This document shows positions 26,120 through 35,747 of a stretch of DNA of 64,000 nucleotides, piece by piece. The first letter of the stretch is position 1. Every line of letters starts with the position of its first letter. The notes under the pieces were generated by a model. It was not told where the DNA came from, did no database searches, and saw only the letters and a program-made list of their open reading frames with translations. The position numbers and the translations under genes were made by a program. The DNA is from an uncultured Rikenellaceae bacterium (lineage in GTDB: Bacteria; Bacteroidota; Bacteroidia; Bacteroidales; Rikenellaceae). Location: NCBI GenBank assembly GCA_910577285.1, contig CAJTLO010000001.1, forward strand, positions 121,743-185,742. The letters are read 5' to 3'.

Positions 26120-26761
26120 ATGAAAAACAGCAGTATTATGGGAAAGATATGGATGGCGATCTGTGCGGCCGTACTGGTCGCCGGAACGGTCGGGGCACAG
26201 GAGAGGCCGCGCTCTGCCGGGGATGCCGGCGCGGATTACGCGACCTACTATCCGCGGCCCTCTTTTCACGACGTCTCGTTGGGCTACGGCGTGTTGCCGA
26301 TCAACGATGTGCCCGGTATCATGGACGACCTGTTGCCCTCGCTTGCGGGGACGGGGGAGATCGTGAAACGCAAGACCGGGTCGATCAACATGGGATACAT
26401 GTATCGGCTGACTCCCGCACTCACCGTAGGCGGCATGTTCGTCTATTCGGGTGCCATGAGCAGCGCGGTGAGCAAGGGCGGATACATATACGACAACTTC
26501 TATAGCATCCTGCCGCAGGTGAAGTTCGTGTGGTACCGGAGCGGTATCGTGGGGCTCTATTCCCGTCTGGCGGCCGGTGTGCTCATCGCGGACCGGCAGT
26601 ATCAGGTAGGGCCGGCCGTGGAGGACGGCGCCACGGCGGCCACTTTCACCTTTCAGGTTTCTCCCCTCGGGGTGGAGCTGGGCCGGACGATAGCCGGTTT
26701 TGCGGAGGTGGGTTTCGGCGCGACGGGCGTGCTTACCCTGGGTGTCAGGGCCCGTTTCTGA
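26120..26761 (+). CDS. Outer-membrane beta-barrel protein
   Basis: The product (213 aa) has an export signal ending before QERPRS, then alternating amphipathic strands with aromatic girdle residues (INMGYMYRLTPALTVGGMFVYS, and a final GVLTLGVRARF). The closing aromatic residue is typical of barrel proteins. Two starts are possible, at 26120 and 26138, with the same mature protein. No family-specific motif is recognised. It lies 80 bp after pheT and a hairpin follows its stop. Confidence 0.72.
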   Translation: MKNSSIMGKIWMAICAAVLVAGTVGAQERPRSAGDAGADYATYYPRPSFHDVSLGYGVLPINDVPGIMDDLLPSLAGTGEIVKRKTGSINMGYMYRLTPALTVGGMFVYSGAMSSAVSKGGYIYDNFYSILPQVKFVWYRSGIVGLYSRLAAGVLIADRQYQVGPAVEDGATAATFTFQVSPLGVELGRTIAGFAEVGFGATGVLTLGVRARF

Positions 26762-26784
26762 TTTCCGTTTTCGGGACCGATGTA

Positions 26785-26816
26785 CCGAAAGCCGGCTGCT
26801 GGCAGCCGGCCTTCGG
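26785..26816 (+). terminator. Hairpin after the barrel protein gene
   Basis: Arms CCGAAaGCCGGCTG (26785-26798) and CAGCCGGCcTTCGG (26803-26816), loop of four bases. There is no T-run, so intrinsic termination is uncertain. Confidence 0.5.
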
Positions 26817-26918
26817 TGCGTATGGGAGAGGCTGTGCGTCCGGGGCGGAGGAGTCGGCACCGTCCGGCGTCGTAGGCAAATAGGTCCCCGCCGGCCTTTA
26901 TGTTTTCGGGAAAAAGTT

Positions 26919-26926
26919 TATATTTG
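26919..26926 (+). promoter_or_regulatory. -7 box TATATTTG for the CdsB-like gene
   Basis: Exact TAnnTTTG match, 21 bp upstream of the start codon. Confidence 0.65.
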
Positions 26927-26947
26927 CGTCCGATAAAGACGAAAGAT

Positions 26948-28249
26948 ATGGCCTGTAAGATTTCACCTGCCGAACGCAGTTCGATAATAGCCCTGATGAA
27001 CAGGGAGATAGTGCCCGCAATCGGGTGTACGGAACCGATCGCCGTGTCGCTTTGCACGGCGCGGGCGGCGGAGACGCTGGGCAAGCGCCCGGAACGCATC
27101 TCCGTGCTGTTGAGTGCCAACATGCTCAAGAATGCCATGGGTGTGGGAATACCCGGTACGGACGGCATGATCGGACTGCCCATCGCCGTGGCGCTGGGGG
27201 CGCTGTTCGGCCGGTCGGAATACGGACTGGAGGTGCTGCGCGATGTGACTCCCGCCGATGTGCAGGAGGGGCGCCGTTACCTGGCCGACACTCCCATCGA
27301 GATAGGACTCAAACAGGGCGGTTGCGACATTCTCTACATCGAGGTGGAGGTCTTCGCGGGGAGCGACAGGGCGTTGGCCGTGATCGAGAAGAGCCACATG
27401 GGATTCACGCGGATCGAACGCAACGGCGAGGTGCTGCTGGAGCGGCGTGCCGGAGCGGCTGCGTCGGGTGCCGGAGCGGACTGCGAGCTGAATTTGCGGA
27501 AAGTATTTGAGTTCGCTGATACGGCTCCGCTGGAGGAGATCGACTTTATTCTGAAAGCGGCCGAGATGAACAAACATGCCGCCGAGGTATCCTTTACGGG
27601 CGAGTACGGACATTCGCTCGGCCGCCTGTTACGCAACGATATGGAGCGGAGCATCATGGGCGACGGCATTCTGTCGAGCATCCTTTCCTATACTTCCGGT
27701 GCGTGCGACGCCCGCATGAGCGGGGCGATGATCCCTGTCATGAGCAATTCGGGCAGCGGGAACCAGGGCATTTCGGCCACGCTTCCGGTGGTGGTTTATG
27801 CCGAAAAGACGGGAGCGCAGGAGGAGAAGAAAGTGCGTGCGCTGATTCTCAGCCACCTGACGGTTATCTATATCAAACAGAGCCTTGGTCGTCTTTCGGC
27901 CCTTTGCGGGTGCGTGGTGGCGGCTACGGGGTCGAGTTGCGGTATCACCTACCTGATGGGCGGCGGTTACGAAGAGGTGTCGTATGCGGTGAAGAACATG
28001 ATCGCCAACCTGGCCGGGATGATATGCGACGGTGCCAAACCGAGCTGTGCGCTCAAGGTGGCCAGCGGTATCTCGACTTCGGTCCTTTCGGCCATGCTTG
28101 CCATGGAACGCAAGTGCGTGACCGCAGCCGAGGGAATCATCGACGAGGATGTAGACAAATCCATCCTGAACCTTACCAAGATAGGGCGCGAGGGAATGAC
28201 GCAGACCGACCGGCTCATTCTCGACATCATGACCTCCAAGGGGGCCTGA
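26948..28249 (+). CDS. UPF0597/CdsB family L-cysteine desulfidase-like protein
   Basis: The 433-aa product matches the serine-dehydratase-alpha-like CdsB/YhaM family: IVPAIGCTEPIAVSLCTA near the N-terminus, SGNQGISATLPVVVYAE, CGCVVAATGSSCGITYLMGG, and MICDGAKPSCALKVASGISTS. The conserved cysteines fit a 4Fe-4S cluster as in Fe-S L-serine and cysteine lyases. Archaeal CdsB degrades cysteine to sulfide, ammonia and pyruvate; bacterial members may do the same. The start is the ATG after the TATATTTG box. It stands alone, with a terminator downstream. Confidence 0.9.
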   Translation: MACKISPAERSSIIALMNREIVPAIGCTEPIAVSLCTARAAETLGKRPERISVLLSANMLKNAMGVGIPGTDGMIGLPIAVALGALFGRSEYGLEVLRDVTPADVQEGRRYLADTPIEIGLKQGGCDILYIEVEVFAGSDRALAVIEKSHMGFTRIERNGEVLLERRAGAAASGAGADCELNLRKVFEFADTAPLEEIDFILKAAEMNKHAAEVSFTGEYGHSLGRLLRNDMERSIMGDGILSSILSYTSGACDARMSGAMIPVMSNSGSGNQGISATLPVVVYAEKTGAQEEKKVRALILSHLTVIYIKQSLGRLSALCGCVVAATGSSCGITYLMGGGYEEVSYAVKNMIANLAGMICDGAKPSCALKVASGISTSVLSAMLAMERKCVTAAEGIIDEDVDKSILNLTKIGREGMTQTDRLILDIMTSKGA

Positions 28250-28271
28250 GTCGTCGATACGGGACGGAAAC

Positions 28272-28317
28272 AACGATAGCCGCGGGGACCTCGGGTCGTC
28301 CCTGCGGCTGTCGTTTT
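28272..28317 (+). terminator. Rho-independent terminator after the CdsB-like gene
   Basis: An 18-position stem with two wobble pairs, AACGATAGCCGCGGGGAC (28272-28289) with GTCCCTGCGGCTGTCGTT (28298-28315), runs into a short T-run. Confidence 0.85.
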
Positions 28318-28511
28318 CGTTCGGACCGGCGGCCGATCGCCTTTTCCGCATGGGGAGCGCGACGTTCCGTGGGAGCTTGCGGTGCGGGCACCGGTTTGCG
28401 GGTGGAAAGGAGCCTACGTTTGCGATGCGGACACCGGACCGCCTGTGTCGGGAGAGGGCTGGCGGGAAAAGTGCCGGGAGGGCGGATGCTTGTCCGCATC
28501 CCGCTTTTTTG

Positions 28512-28519
28512 TAATTTTA
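28512..28519 (+). promoter_or_regulatory. Probable -7 box TAATTTTA for mazG
   Basis: One mismatch from TAnnTTTG, 63 bp upstream of the mazG ATG. Apart from this box and the terminator at 28272, the 28250-28582 gap shows nothing else. Confidence 0.45.
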
Positions 28520-28582
28520 CGCTCCGGACGAGTCTGCCGGCCCTCCGGTAGGGATCGAATGCGATATAAAACGAAATAAGAT

Positions 28583-29377
28583 ATGTACGAAAAACAGTTG
28601 GAGGCGATGGAACGCCTGTTCGGAGTGATGGACAGGCTCCGGGTAGAGTGCCCGTGGGACCGGGAGCAGACTTTCGAGTCCCTGCGCAACAACACCATCG
28701 AGGAGACATTTGAACTGACCGATGCCATTACGAACGGCGACATGGATGGAATTCGGGAGGAGCTGGGCGACCTGTTGCTCCACATCGTCTTCTATTCGCG
28801 CATGGGAGCGGAACAGGGGCGTTTCGATATAGGCGACGTGGCCAATGCCCTTTGCGATAAACTCATCTACCGGCATCCTCATGTCTACGGCAATGTGGAG
28901 GCCGACAGCGCCGGCGAGGTGATCCATAACTGGGAGGAGCTGAAGCTCGCCGAAAAGCGCAAGAAGGCCCGCAAGGCCCGCAAAGGCGTGTTGTCGGGGG
29001 TACCCCGCAGCCTGCCGGCCATGGTGAAGGCCTTCCGTATCGGGCAGAAAGCCGCCGCGGCCGGTTTCGATTGGGGACGGCGCGAGGATGTCTGGGAGAA
29101 GGTGCAGGAGGAAACCGCCGAGCTTCGGCAGGAGATCGGACGGATGGACCGCGACCGGATGGAGGAGGAGCTGGGCGACCTCTTCTTCGCGCTCGTCAAT
29201 ATGGCCCGTCTGTACGGCATCGATCCGGAAAATGCGCTGGAGAGGTGCAACAAGAAGTTCATCCGCCGTTTCGAGCATATCGAGAAGAGAGCCGACGAAC
29301 AGGGGGTGGAACTGACCCGCATGCCGCTCGAAGAGATGGAGCGCTACTGGCAGGAGGCCAAGCAGGAGGGCCTTTGA
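28583..29377 (+). CDS. mazG: Nucleoside triphosphate pyrophosphohydrolase MazG
   Basis: The product (264 aa) has two tandem MazG domains. The N-terminal one has CPWDREQTFESL, EETFELTDAI and the metal-binding EELGDLLLHIVFYSRMG. The second has EKVQEETAEL and EEELGDLFFALVNMARL. These E-x2-E...E-x2-D helices bind Mg2+ and hydrolyse NTPs to NMP and PPi, lowering misincorporation and modulating stringent-response nucleotides. Length is typical of the full two-domain enzyme. Confidence 0.96.
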   Translation: MYEKQLEAMERLFGVMDRLRVECPWDREQTFESLRNNTIEETFELTDAITNGDMDGIREELGDLLLHIVFYSRMGAEQGRFDIGDVANALCDKLIYRHPHVYGNVEADSAGEVIHNWEELKLAEKRKKARKARKGVLSGVPRSLPAMVKAFRIGQKAAAAGFDWGRREDVWEKVQEETAELRQEIGRMDRDRMEEELGDLFFALVNMARLYGIDPENALERCNKKFIRRFEHIEKRADEQGVELTRMPLEEMERYWQEAKQEGL

Positions 29378-29707
29378 CCGGAACCGGTCGGGCTTTCCCG
29401 CCACCCGGTTTGCCCGGGCTGCCGCGAGGAGCGTGGCGTCGGTGCGGAGCCGCTGCGGAGCACCTCGCCGTCGCTGTCGGCCGCTGAGAGGGCCGGACTT
29501 GCGGGATGCCGGGCGATCTCCTGTCCGGCGAAAGATGCCGGAGAAGGGACGGAGGACCGACCCGCGCCCGGCGGACGATACGGTGGTGCACCGGGCGGAT
29601 GCGGATGTCGTGCGGCGGCCGTTGCCGAGCCAGGACGGGTAGCCTCGGTGCGTTTTGCAGCGGGTACCGGGCGAAGAGGAACGAATCGAAATACAGAAGA
29701 GAGCGAT
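29378..29707. other. Gene-free stretch
   Basis: This 330-base GC-rich gap separates mazG from the carbonic-anhydrase-fold gene. I see no convincing gene, exact TAnnTTTG box, strong terminator or repeat in it. Confidence 0.5.
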
Positions 29708-30244
29708 ATGGCGATCATCAGAAAAATACGGGGGCACCGGCCCTCGGTCGGCGAGGGAACGTTCCTGGCCGAGACGGCGGTACTCATCGGCGATGTGACC
29801 GTCGGGCGCGACTGCAGCATTTGGTACGGTGCGGTGCTGCGCGGCGATGTGAACCGCATTACCGTGGGCGATCGGACCAACATACAGGACGGTGCGGTGG
29901 TGCATACCCTTTATGACGGTTCGCCGCATCCGTCGCAGGCCCGTATCGGCAGCGACGTTTCCATCGGGCATAATGCGACCGTTCACGGGGCCGTTATCGA
30001 GGACGGATGTCTGATAGGGATGGGGGCGACGGTGCTCGACAATGCCGTGGTCGGCAGCGGTTGTATCGTGGCCGCCAATGCGCTCGTGCTGGCCGGCAGT
30101 CGCCTGGAGCCGAACGGAGTGTATGCCGGCATTCCGGCCCGGCGTGTGAAGGAGGTGACGCCGCAGCAGCGCCGGGAGATCATCGAACGGACAGCCCGCG
30201 ACTACATGCTTTACGCATCGTGGTACGCCGGGACGGAGGAGTAG
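29708..30244 (+). CDS. Gamma-class carbonic anhydrase-family protein
   Basis: The 178-aa product is a left-handed beta-helix of hexapeptide repeats (TAVLIGDVTVG, CSIWYGAVLRGDV, RITVGDRTNIQDGAVVH). The three zinc histidines of the gamma-CA fold are present in DGAVVHTLYD and VSIGHNATVHGA. The C-terminal helix (TPQQRREIIERTARDYMLYA) packs against the helix in the family. Members include YrdA- and Cam-like proteins; only some are active CO2 hydratases. The start is the ATG opening MAIIRKIRG. Confidence 0.92.
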   Translation: MAIIRKIRGHRPSVGEGTFLAETAVLIGDVTVGRDCSIWYGAVLRGDVNRITVGDRTNIQDGAVVHTLYDGSPHPSQARIGSDVSIGHNATVHGAVIEDGCLIGMGATVLDNAVVGSGCIVAANALVLAGSRLEPNGVYAGIPARRVKEVTPQQRREIIERTARDYMLYASWYAGTEE

Positions 30245-30400
30245 CTCCCGTCGGTTGCGGTCGGCAGGGGAGCGCTTCTTTGCGGTGGCGTTGCCTGCTC
30301 CGGAGGCGTTTCCGCTTCCGAAGGGCGGAGCGGGTTTCCCGTTCACCCGTCGGTTTTTCCGTTTCGTCCGGCGGCGGTGCGTGCGGAGGGTGCCGGATGT

Positions 30401-30408
30401 TATCTTTG
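30401..30408 (+). promoter_or_regulatory. -7 box TATCTTTG for the LytS/LytTR operon
   Basis: Exact TAnnTTTG match 28 bp upstream of the sensor kinase start. No clear -33 TTTG at standard spacing. Confidence 0.7.
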
Positions 30409-30436
30409 TGTCGGATTCCTCGGTCCGGATAATTCG

Positions 30437-31510
30437 ATGCGTATGTTCAAGAACAGATTCAAAACGGGCGGTTTGACGATCAATGTGCTGATAGCCGTCG
30501 CCGTGAGCCTTATCGTCAACTTTTCCTACTTCGTCTTCATGATCCTTCAGCGGACGGCCCAGCTGAAGCCCGAGTATCCCGTTTCGGAAAACAAGACGCT
30601 GTTCATGCTGCTCGAAGTGGTGTTCTATATGGTGGTGTCGTTCCTCCTGCTCACGGTCTTTACCCATCACCTGAGCGAGAGCAAAATCCGTTCGCGCAGC
30701 TTTCCGAAAAGGCTGTTGGCCGCCCTTGTCATCACCGTGGCCGTCTACCTGCTGGCCCCCTACATGAACCGTGCGGGCGACATCAAACCCATCTTCATGG
30801 CCCGGCGGCTCTTCAACCCGATGGTGCTTCTCAAGTGTTCGTTCATGCTCGCGGTGGTGACGCTTTACGGCAAGATCTACGAATTGATCGTGCTCCAGCA
30901 GCGAATGACGCTCGAAAACGAGCGGCTGAAGACCGAGAACCTGCGGTCGAGGTACGATGTGCTCATCAACCAGATGAATCCCCACTTCTTCTTCAATTCG
31001 CTCAATTCGCTCGCCATGCTCGTGCGGGAGAACAGAAACGACGATGCGCTCGTGTATATCGACCGGTTGTCGGATACCTTCCGGTACATCATCCGCTCGG
31101 GCGGACAGGGCATGACCACCCTGCGCGAGGAGCTGGCTTTCCTGGAGGCCTACAAATACCTGCTCGAACTGCGTTACGAAGGGAAGCTCTTCATCGAGGC
31201 GGACATACCGGAGGAGTACCTCGATCGGACGCTGCCTTCGCTCACCCTCCAACCGCTGGTGGAGAATGTGGTGAAACACAATACCATCACGCGTACCCGG
31301 CCGTTGACGGTCGCCATCGGCGTGCAGAACGACTGGTTGTGTGTCCGCAACCCGCTGCAACCCAAAATCGACGGTTCGGAGAAGGGAACGGGAATCGGAC
31401 TCAGGAATATCGGCAGCCGTTACAGGTTGCTGACCGACCGCGACATCAATGTGGTGGACGACGGGAAGAGTTTCACGGTGCGGCTGCCCCTCGGCCCTGC
31501 CGCCGAATAG
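30437..31510 (+). CDS. LytS-type sensor histidine kinase
   Basis: The 357-aa product has four predicted membrane helices (within about residues 10-145), then a short coiled coil (QQRMTLENERLKTENLRSRY). Its cytoplasmic His_kinase domain carries the phosphoacceptor motif QMNPHFFFNSLNSL. The ATP-binding part has LTLQPLVENVVKHN and GTGIGLRNIGSRY. It lacks a periplasmic sensor domain, so the signal may be sensed in the membrane. It precedes a LytTR regulator by 11 bp, and the pair is surely one two-component system. Confidence 0.93.
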   Translation: MRMFKNRFKTGGLTINVLIAVAVSLIVNFSYFVFMILQRTAQLKPEYPVSENKTLFMLLEVVFYMVVSFLLLTVFTHHLSESKIRSRSFPKRLLAALVITVAVYLLAPYMNRAGDIKPIFMARRLFNPMVLLKCSFMLAVVTLYGKIYELIVLQQRMTLENERLKTENLRSRYDVLINQMNPHFFFNSLNSLAMLVRENRNDDALVYIDRLSDTFRYIIRSGGQGMTTLREELAFLEAYKYLLELRYEGKLFIEADIPEEYLDRTLPSLTLQPLVENVVKHNTITRTRPLTVAIGVQNDWLCVRNPLQPKIDGSEKGTGIGLRNIGSRYRLLTDRDINVVDDGKSFTVRLPLGPAAE

Positions 31511-31521
31511 AAAGCAATGGT

Positions 31522-32277
31522 ATGAGAGTAGTTATCGTAGAGGACGAAACGGCAGCCGCCGTAAACCTCGCCTCGCTGTTGAGGCAGACTTTTCCCCATA
31601 TGGAGGTGGTCGCTCAGCTGGAAAGCGTCACCGACACGGTGGAGTGGTTCTCGGAGAACGAGGCTCCCGCTCTGGTATTCATGGATATACACCTGGCCGA
31701 CGGTTCGGCCTTCTCGGTATTCGAGAGGACCGAGATCGCCAGTCCGGTGATCTTTACCACGGCCTACGACCAGTATGCGCTGGAGGCTTTCCGGGTGAAC
31801 AGCATCGACTACCTGCTCAAACCCATCAAGGAGGACGACCTGCGCCGTGCGGTGGAGAAACTGGAACGCCTCACGCATGCGGGAAGCGGCGATTACGTCC
31901 GTCGGACGGGAGAGATGGCGCGGGCTCAGCGGGGGGCGCAGGCTTTTCTGGTCTATGTCAAGGACCGCATCATTCCGCTCCGGAGAGAGGATATCGCCTA
32001 CTTTTACTCCAGCAACGAGAAGGTGGAGGTGTGTACCCTCAAGGGAGAACGGTTCCCTTTCGACCGGACGCTGGATACGGTGATGGCGCAGTTGCCCGAC
32101 GGGGATTTTTTCCGGGCCAACAGGCAGTTCGTCGTTGCACGCGAGGCGATCGAGGACATTACGGTGTGGTTCGGCAACCGGCTCTCGGTGAACCTCTCGG
32201 TGGAGGTGCCCGAGAAGGTGGTCGTGAGCAAGGCGAGGGTGCCGGAGTTCAAGAGGTGGATCGCCGGTATGGATTGA
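31522..32277 (+). CDS. LytTR-family response regulator
   Basis: The product (251 aa) has an N-terminal receiver domain with the acidic pocket VEDE, phosphoacceptor Asp in LVFMDIHLADGSAF, FTTAYDQYALEAF and the conserved Lys in YLLKPI. The C-terminal LytTR DNA-binding domain shows FLVYVKDRIIPLRREDIAYF and FFRANRQFVVAREAI. LytTR proteins bind direct repeats upstream of envelope genes. The kinase lies immediately upstream and a large outer-membrane barrel gene is 161 bp downstream, a plausible target. Confidence 0.94.
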   Translation: MRVVIVEDETAAAVNLASLLRQTFPHMEVVAQLESVTDTVEWFSENEAPALVFMDIHLADGSAFSVFERTEIASPVIFTTAYDQYALEAFRVNSIDYLLKPIKEDDLRRAVEKLERLTHAGSGDYVRRTGEMARAQRGAQAFLVYVKDRIIPLRREDIAYFYSSNEKVEVCTLKGERFPFDRTLDTVMAQLPDGDFFRANRQFVVAREAIEDITVWFGNRLSVNLSVEVPEKVVVSKARVPEFKRWIAGMD

Positions 32278-32438
32278 TGCCTCGTCGGAGCGGCTGCTCC
32301 CGGGAGTCGGTCGGACCGGCGGACGGATGGGACGGGGCTGCGCGGTGAAGAGGAGCGGCGCAGGCGTGGTGCAGTCGCAGAGAAGGCGATCGACGGCCTC
32401 CGTTATGGAAATGGAGATAATCAGGTAAGGAAAAGAAT

Positions 32439-35366
32439 ATGAGAAAGATTGCAGGTTTGTTAGGGGCGTTGCTGTGGGCGGTACAGGCGTATGCCGCCTC
32501 CCCGGGGCGCATTACGGGAACGGTCGTGGATGCGGCCGACGGCGAAACGTTGCCGGGAGCGGTCGTGGAGGTGCTCGCAGTCGGCGGCGGTTTGTCGAAA
32601 AACGCGATGAGCGGGGTGGACGGTCGGTTCGCAATCGGCTCGGTGCCCTACGGCGAATACACCGTGCGGGTGTCGTTTTTCGGTTACACCGAACTGGAGA
32701 AGAGGGTGAAGGTGGATGCGCCGGAGGTGGAACTCGGTAAGATCGGACTGCGGTTTGCCGACAACAGGATCGATGCCGTGGTGCTGGAAGCTCCCGCCAT
32801 GCGCACTTCGCAGAAGGGCGATACGGTGGTGTACAACGCCTCGGCCTTCAAGGTGTCCGTGGATGCCGATACCGAGAGCCTGTTGGCCAAGATGCCGGGT
32901 ATCATGATCTCCGCCGACGGTACGGTGGAGGCGCAGGGCGAAGAGATCAAGAAGATCCTTGTGGACGGCAAGGAGTTTTTCGGCGACGACGTGAGCACCG
33001 CGATCAAGAACCTGCCGGCCGAAGTGGTCGAGAGCGTGGAGGTATTCAACAAGCTGAGCGATCAGGCGGAGTTCACGGGACTCGACGACGGCGAGGGCTA
33101 CAAGGCGCTGAACATCGTCACCTCCGAAGGGAAGCGTCGCGGACAATTCGGTAAGCTCTATGCCGCTTACGGCTATCCGACCTACTATACGGCCGGAGGC
33201 AACGTGAATATTTTCGAGGGGGACAGCCGCATCTCCGTCATCGGACTGGCCAACAACCTGAACCAGCAGAACTTCTCCTTCGAGGATATTCTCGGTGTGG
33301 TCAATACCGGGGGCAGCTCGTCCAAAGGCGGCGGAATGGGCCGCGGCGGCGGACGCGGCGTAGGAGGCTTCCTGGTCCGGCCGATGGACGGCATCTCGAC
33401 CGTACAGGCGGTGGGGGTCAATTACAGCGATACGTGGGGCCGGCGCGATAACGTGGACCTGACGGCGAGCTACTTTTTCAACCACAGCAGCAACCGCAAC
33501 GAATTCCTCAACGAAACGTGGCAGCAGCCCGGCAGCCAGTACGATTACCAGACGGGCGATTCGGGTGCGGAGAACTACAACCATCGCTTCAACGCCCGGA
33601 TAGACTACAAGATCGACGAGAACCAGAGCCTGATGCTCCGGCCCTATTTCCGGTATCAGGAGTATAGCGCTACGGAGCGGTCGCGCACCGATATGTCGGA
33701 GGGCGATGCGGCCTCGGCGATACAGAGCATTCTGGCCGACGACGACACCCGCCGCTCGGGCTACAATGCGGGACTCTTTGCCCTCTATCGCCTGCGGTTG
33801 GGCAAGGCGGGTCGTACGCTGACCTTCAATCTCGACGGCAATTACGGCAAGAACCGGGATCTGGCGTTGGTCGAGGAGTATTACTACCAACCGCAGTACA
33901 TCGCCGGCGCCCTGGCCGATTCGGTGGCGAACCGTCGCATTGCGGGCGACTCCTACAGCTACAGCCTGGGGGCGGGAGCCACCTATACCGAGCCGTTGGG
34001 AAAACGGTCGCAGCTCAACCTCGAATACCGTGTGAACTACAGCTATTCCGATGCGCAGAAGCTCACCTATCTGTGGAATCCGGTGCTGGAGCTCATCTCG
34101 CCCGAACTGAGCGACGAGCTCTCCACCATGAACAACAGCGGTTACCTCACCCACCGCGTGGGGCCCGGATACCGTTATGCCGACGGTAAGACCAACGTGT
34201 CGGCATCGGTGATGTATCAGTACTCCACGCTCGACAACCATACCGAATACCCCTCGACGGTGACTCCGTATGTGAATTATGCCTTCAACAACCTGGTCTA
34301 TTCGGCGATGGCCAACGTCAATTTCGATGCCCAGAACACCCTGAGGGTACATGCGCGTTCGCGGACGGGCAACCCTTCGGTGACGCAGCTGCAGGATGTG
34401 CCCGACTTTTCCAACAGCAGCTACGTGCGGGGCGGTAACTCGGCGTTGAGGCCCTCCTATACCAATCGTCTGCACGCCTTCTACATCAATTCGGACGTGG
34501 CGCGGGGCCAGACTTTCACCGTGATGCTGGGGGCGGAGTACACTTCCGACTACATCGGCGATTCGATCGTGACCTACGACTCTTCGAGGCCCTTCGTGAT
34601 TCCCAACTCGACCACGCTCCTGCAACCCGGGCAGCGCTATGCGAAGTATGCCAACATCGGCAGCAGCTGGTCGGTGCGGGCGGGGCTGAGCTACGGACTT
34701 CCCGTGAAGTTTCTGGGCAGCAACCTCAACTTCAATGTGGGCGTGACCTTCGCCCAGACGCCCAACATCGTCGACGGTGCCCGGTTCATGCGCAGCGAGA
34801 ACTATTTCGACGGCGGCGTGCAGCTCAGCAGCAACATCAGCGAGAACGTCGATTTCACGCTCATGTACAACGGCAGCTACAATATCGCCGGCGGCATCTC
34901 CAACGGCGTCAGGAGCAGCGACCGTTTCGTCAACCAGTATGCTTCGGCCAGCATCAAGTGGGTGATATGGAAGGGCATTACCTTTACCGGCAACGCCTCC
35001 TACACCCAGTACAGGGGCATTACCGAGCGCTACGACGAACAGTATGTCCTTTGCAACCTGTACGTGGGCAAGAAGATCTTCCGTAACCAGCTCGGCGAGA
35101 TCAGCATCGGCGTGAACGACCTCTTCAATCAGAACACGAGCTTCCGCCGCACGGTGCAGAGCTCCTATATCCGAAACAGCACCAACCTGGCCATAGGCCG
35201 TTATGTGTCGTTGCAGTTCGTCTACAATCTGCGCAACTTCGGGCGGAAGGCGTCCCGCGACGCAGCCCGGTACGACGACTTCGATACGGGCGGAACGGGG
35301 AGCGTGGGCGTGCAGCGTTCGGGAGGGATGCCCCGGCCGGGCGGCATGCCCCCTCAGGTCCGGTAG
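32439..35366 (+). CDS. Outer-membrane beta-barrel protein with N-terminal carboxypeptidase-regulatory-like domain
   Basis: The 975-aa product has a signal peptide (residues 1-20). A CarboxypepD_reg-like beta-sandwich follows (RITGTVVDAADGETLPGAVV, about 24-105). A plug-like segment (about 110-215) contains LLAKMPGIMISADGTVEAQG and KKILVDGKEFFGDDVSTAIK. The large barrel is of the TonB-receptor-like OMP_b-brl_3 class. The tail is Gly/Pro-rich (GGTGSVGVQRSGGMPRPGG). It has no SusD partner, so it is not a SusC-type importer. It may be the target of the adjacent LytTR system. Confidence 0.85.
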   Translation: MRKIAGLLGALLWAVQAYAASPGRITGTVVDAADGETLPGAVVEVLAVGGGLSKNAMSGVDGRFAIGSVPYGEYTVRVSFFGYTELEKRVKVDAPEVELGKIGLRFADNRIDAVVLEAPAMRTSQKGDTVVYNASAFKVSVDADTESLLAKMPGIMISADGTVEAQGEEIKKILVDGKEFFGDDVSTAIKNLPAEVVESVEVFNKLSDQAEFTGLDDGEGYKALNIVTSEGKRRGQFGKLYAAYGYPTYYTAGGNVNIFEGDSRISVIGLANNLNQQNFSFEDILGVVNTGGSSSKGGGMGRGGGRGVGGFLVRPMDGISTVQAVGVNYSDTWGRRDNVDLTASYFFNHSSNRNEFLNETWQQPGSQYDYQTGDSGAENYNHRFNARIDYKIDENQSLMLRPYFRYQEYSATERSRTDMSEGDAASAIQSILADDDTRRSGYNAGLFALYRLRLGKAGRTLTFNLDGNYGKNRDLALVEEYYYQPQYIAGALADSVANRRIAGDSYSYSLGAGATYTEPLGKRSQLNLEYRVNYSYSDAQKLTYLWNPVLELISPELSDELSTMNNSGYLTHRVGPGYRYADGKTNVSASVMYQYSTLDNHTEYPSTVTPYVNYAFNNLVYSAMANVNFDAQNTLRVHARSRTGNPSVTQLQDVPDFSNSSYVRGGNSALRPSYTNRLHAFYINSDVARGQTFTVMLGAEYTSDYIGDSIVTYDSSRPFVIPNSTTLLQPGQRYAKYANIGSSWSVRAGLSYGLPVKFLGSNLNFNVGVTFAQTPNIVDGARFMRSENYFDGGVQLSSNISENVDFTLMYNGSYNIAGGISNGVRSSDRFVNQYASASIKWVIWKGITFTGNASYTQYRGITERYDEQYVLCNLYVGKKIFRNQLGEISIGVNDLFNQNTSFRRTVQSSYIRNSTNLAIGRYVSLQFVYNLRNFGRKASRDAARYDDFDTGGTGSVGVQRSGGMPRPGGMPPQVR

Positions 35367-35384
35367 GAAGACGGATCATCCATG

Positions 35385-35419
35385 CGCAAGGGCTCCCGAC
35401 AGGGGGCCCTTGCGGCGTT
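35385..35419 (+). terminator. Terminator after the 975-aa barrel gene
   Basis: Stem CGCAAGGGC (35385-35393) with GCCCTTGCG (35406-35414), followed by GCGTTT. Between here and the next gene only a TATCTTTG box (35664) is recognisable. Confidence 0.65.
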
Positions 35420-35663
35420 TACGGCCCTTCTGTGTCCGGGGGCGGGGGAGCGGTTCCGGTTGCGGCCCGATGCACTCCGTGCGCTCCCGTTGCCGGACGA
35501 GGCGCCTTGCCGGCCCGGGGAGCGACCGCTCCCCGGGCGGAGGAGCAAGAGGATTGGCGCGGCTTTTGCGCTGTCGGACCGCGACGACCGATGCCGTTTG
35601 CACAGAGGGAGCGCTGCGTGCGGATTTATTTGGGACAGTGTACGGTGGAATATTTATAATGCT

Positions 35664-35671
35664 TATCTTTG
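35664..35671 (+). promoter_or_regulatory. -7 box TATCTTTG for the glycan locus
   Basis: Exact TAnnTTTG match 76 bp upstream of the GH130 start, in a locally AT-rich stretch. It suggests a leader of roughly 70 bases. Confidence 0.7.
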
Positions 35672-35747
35672 CCACGAAACTACCGACCGTAATGAACTCT
35701 TTGTGATATGACATCGAATTTATTGATAACCAATAAACCGCACGTAT

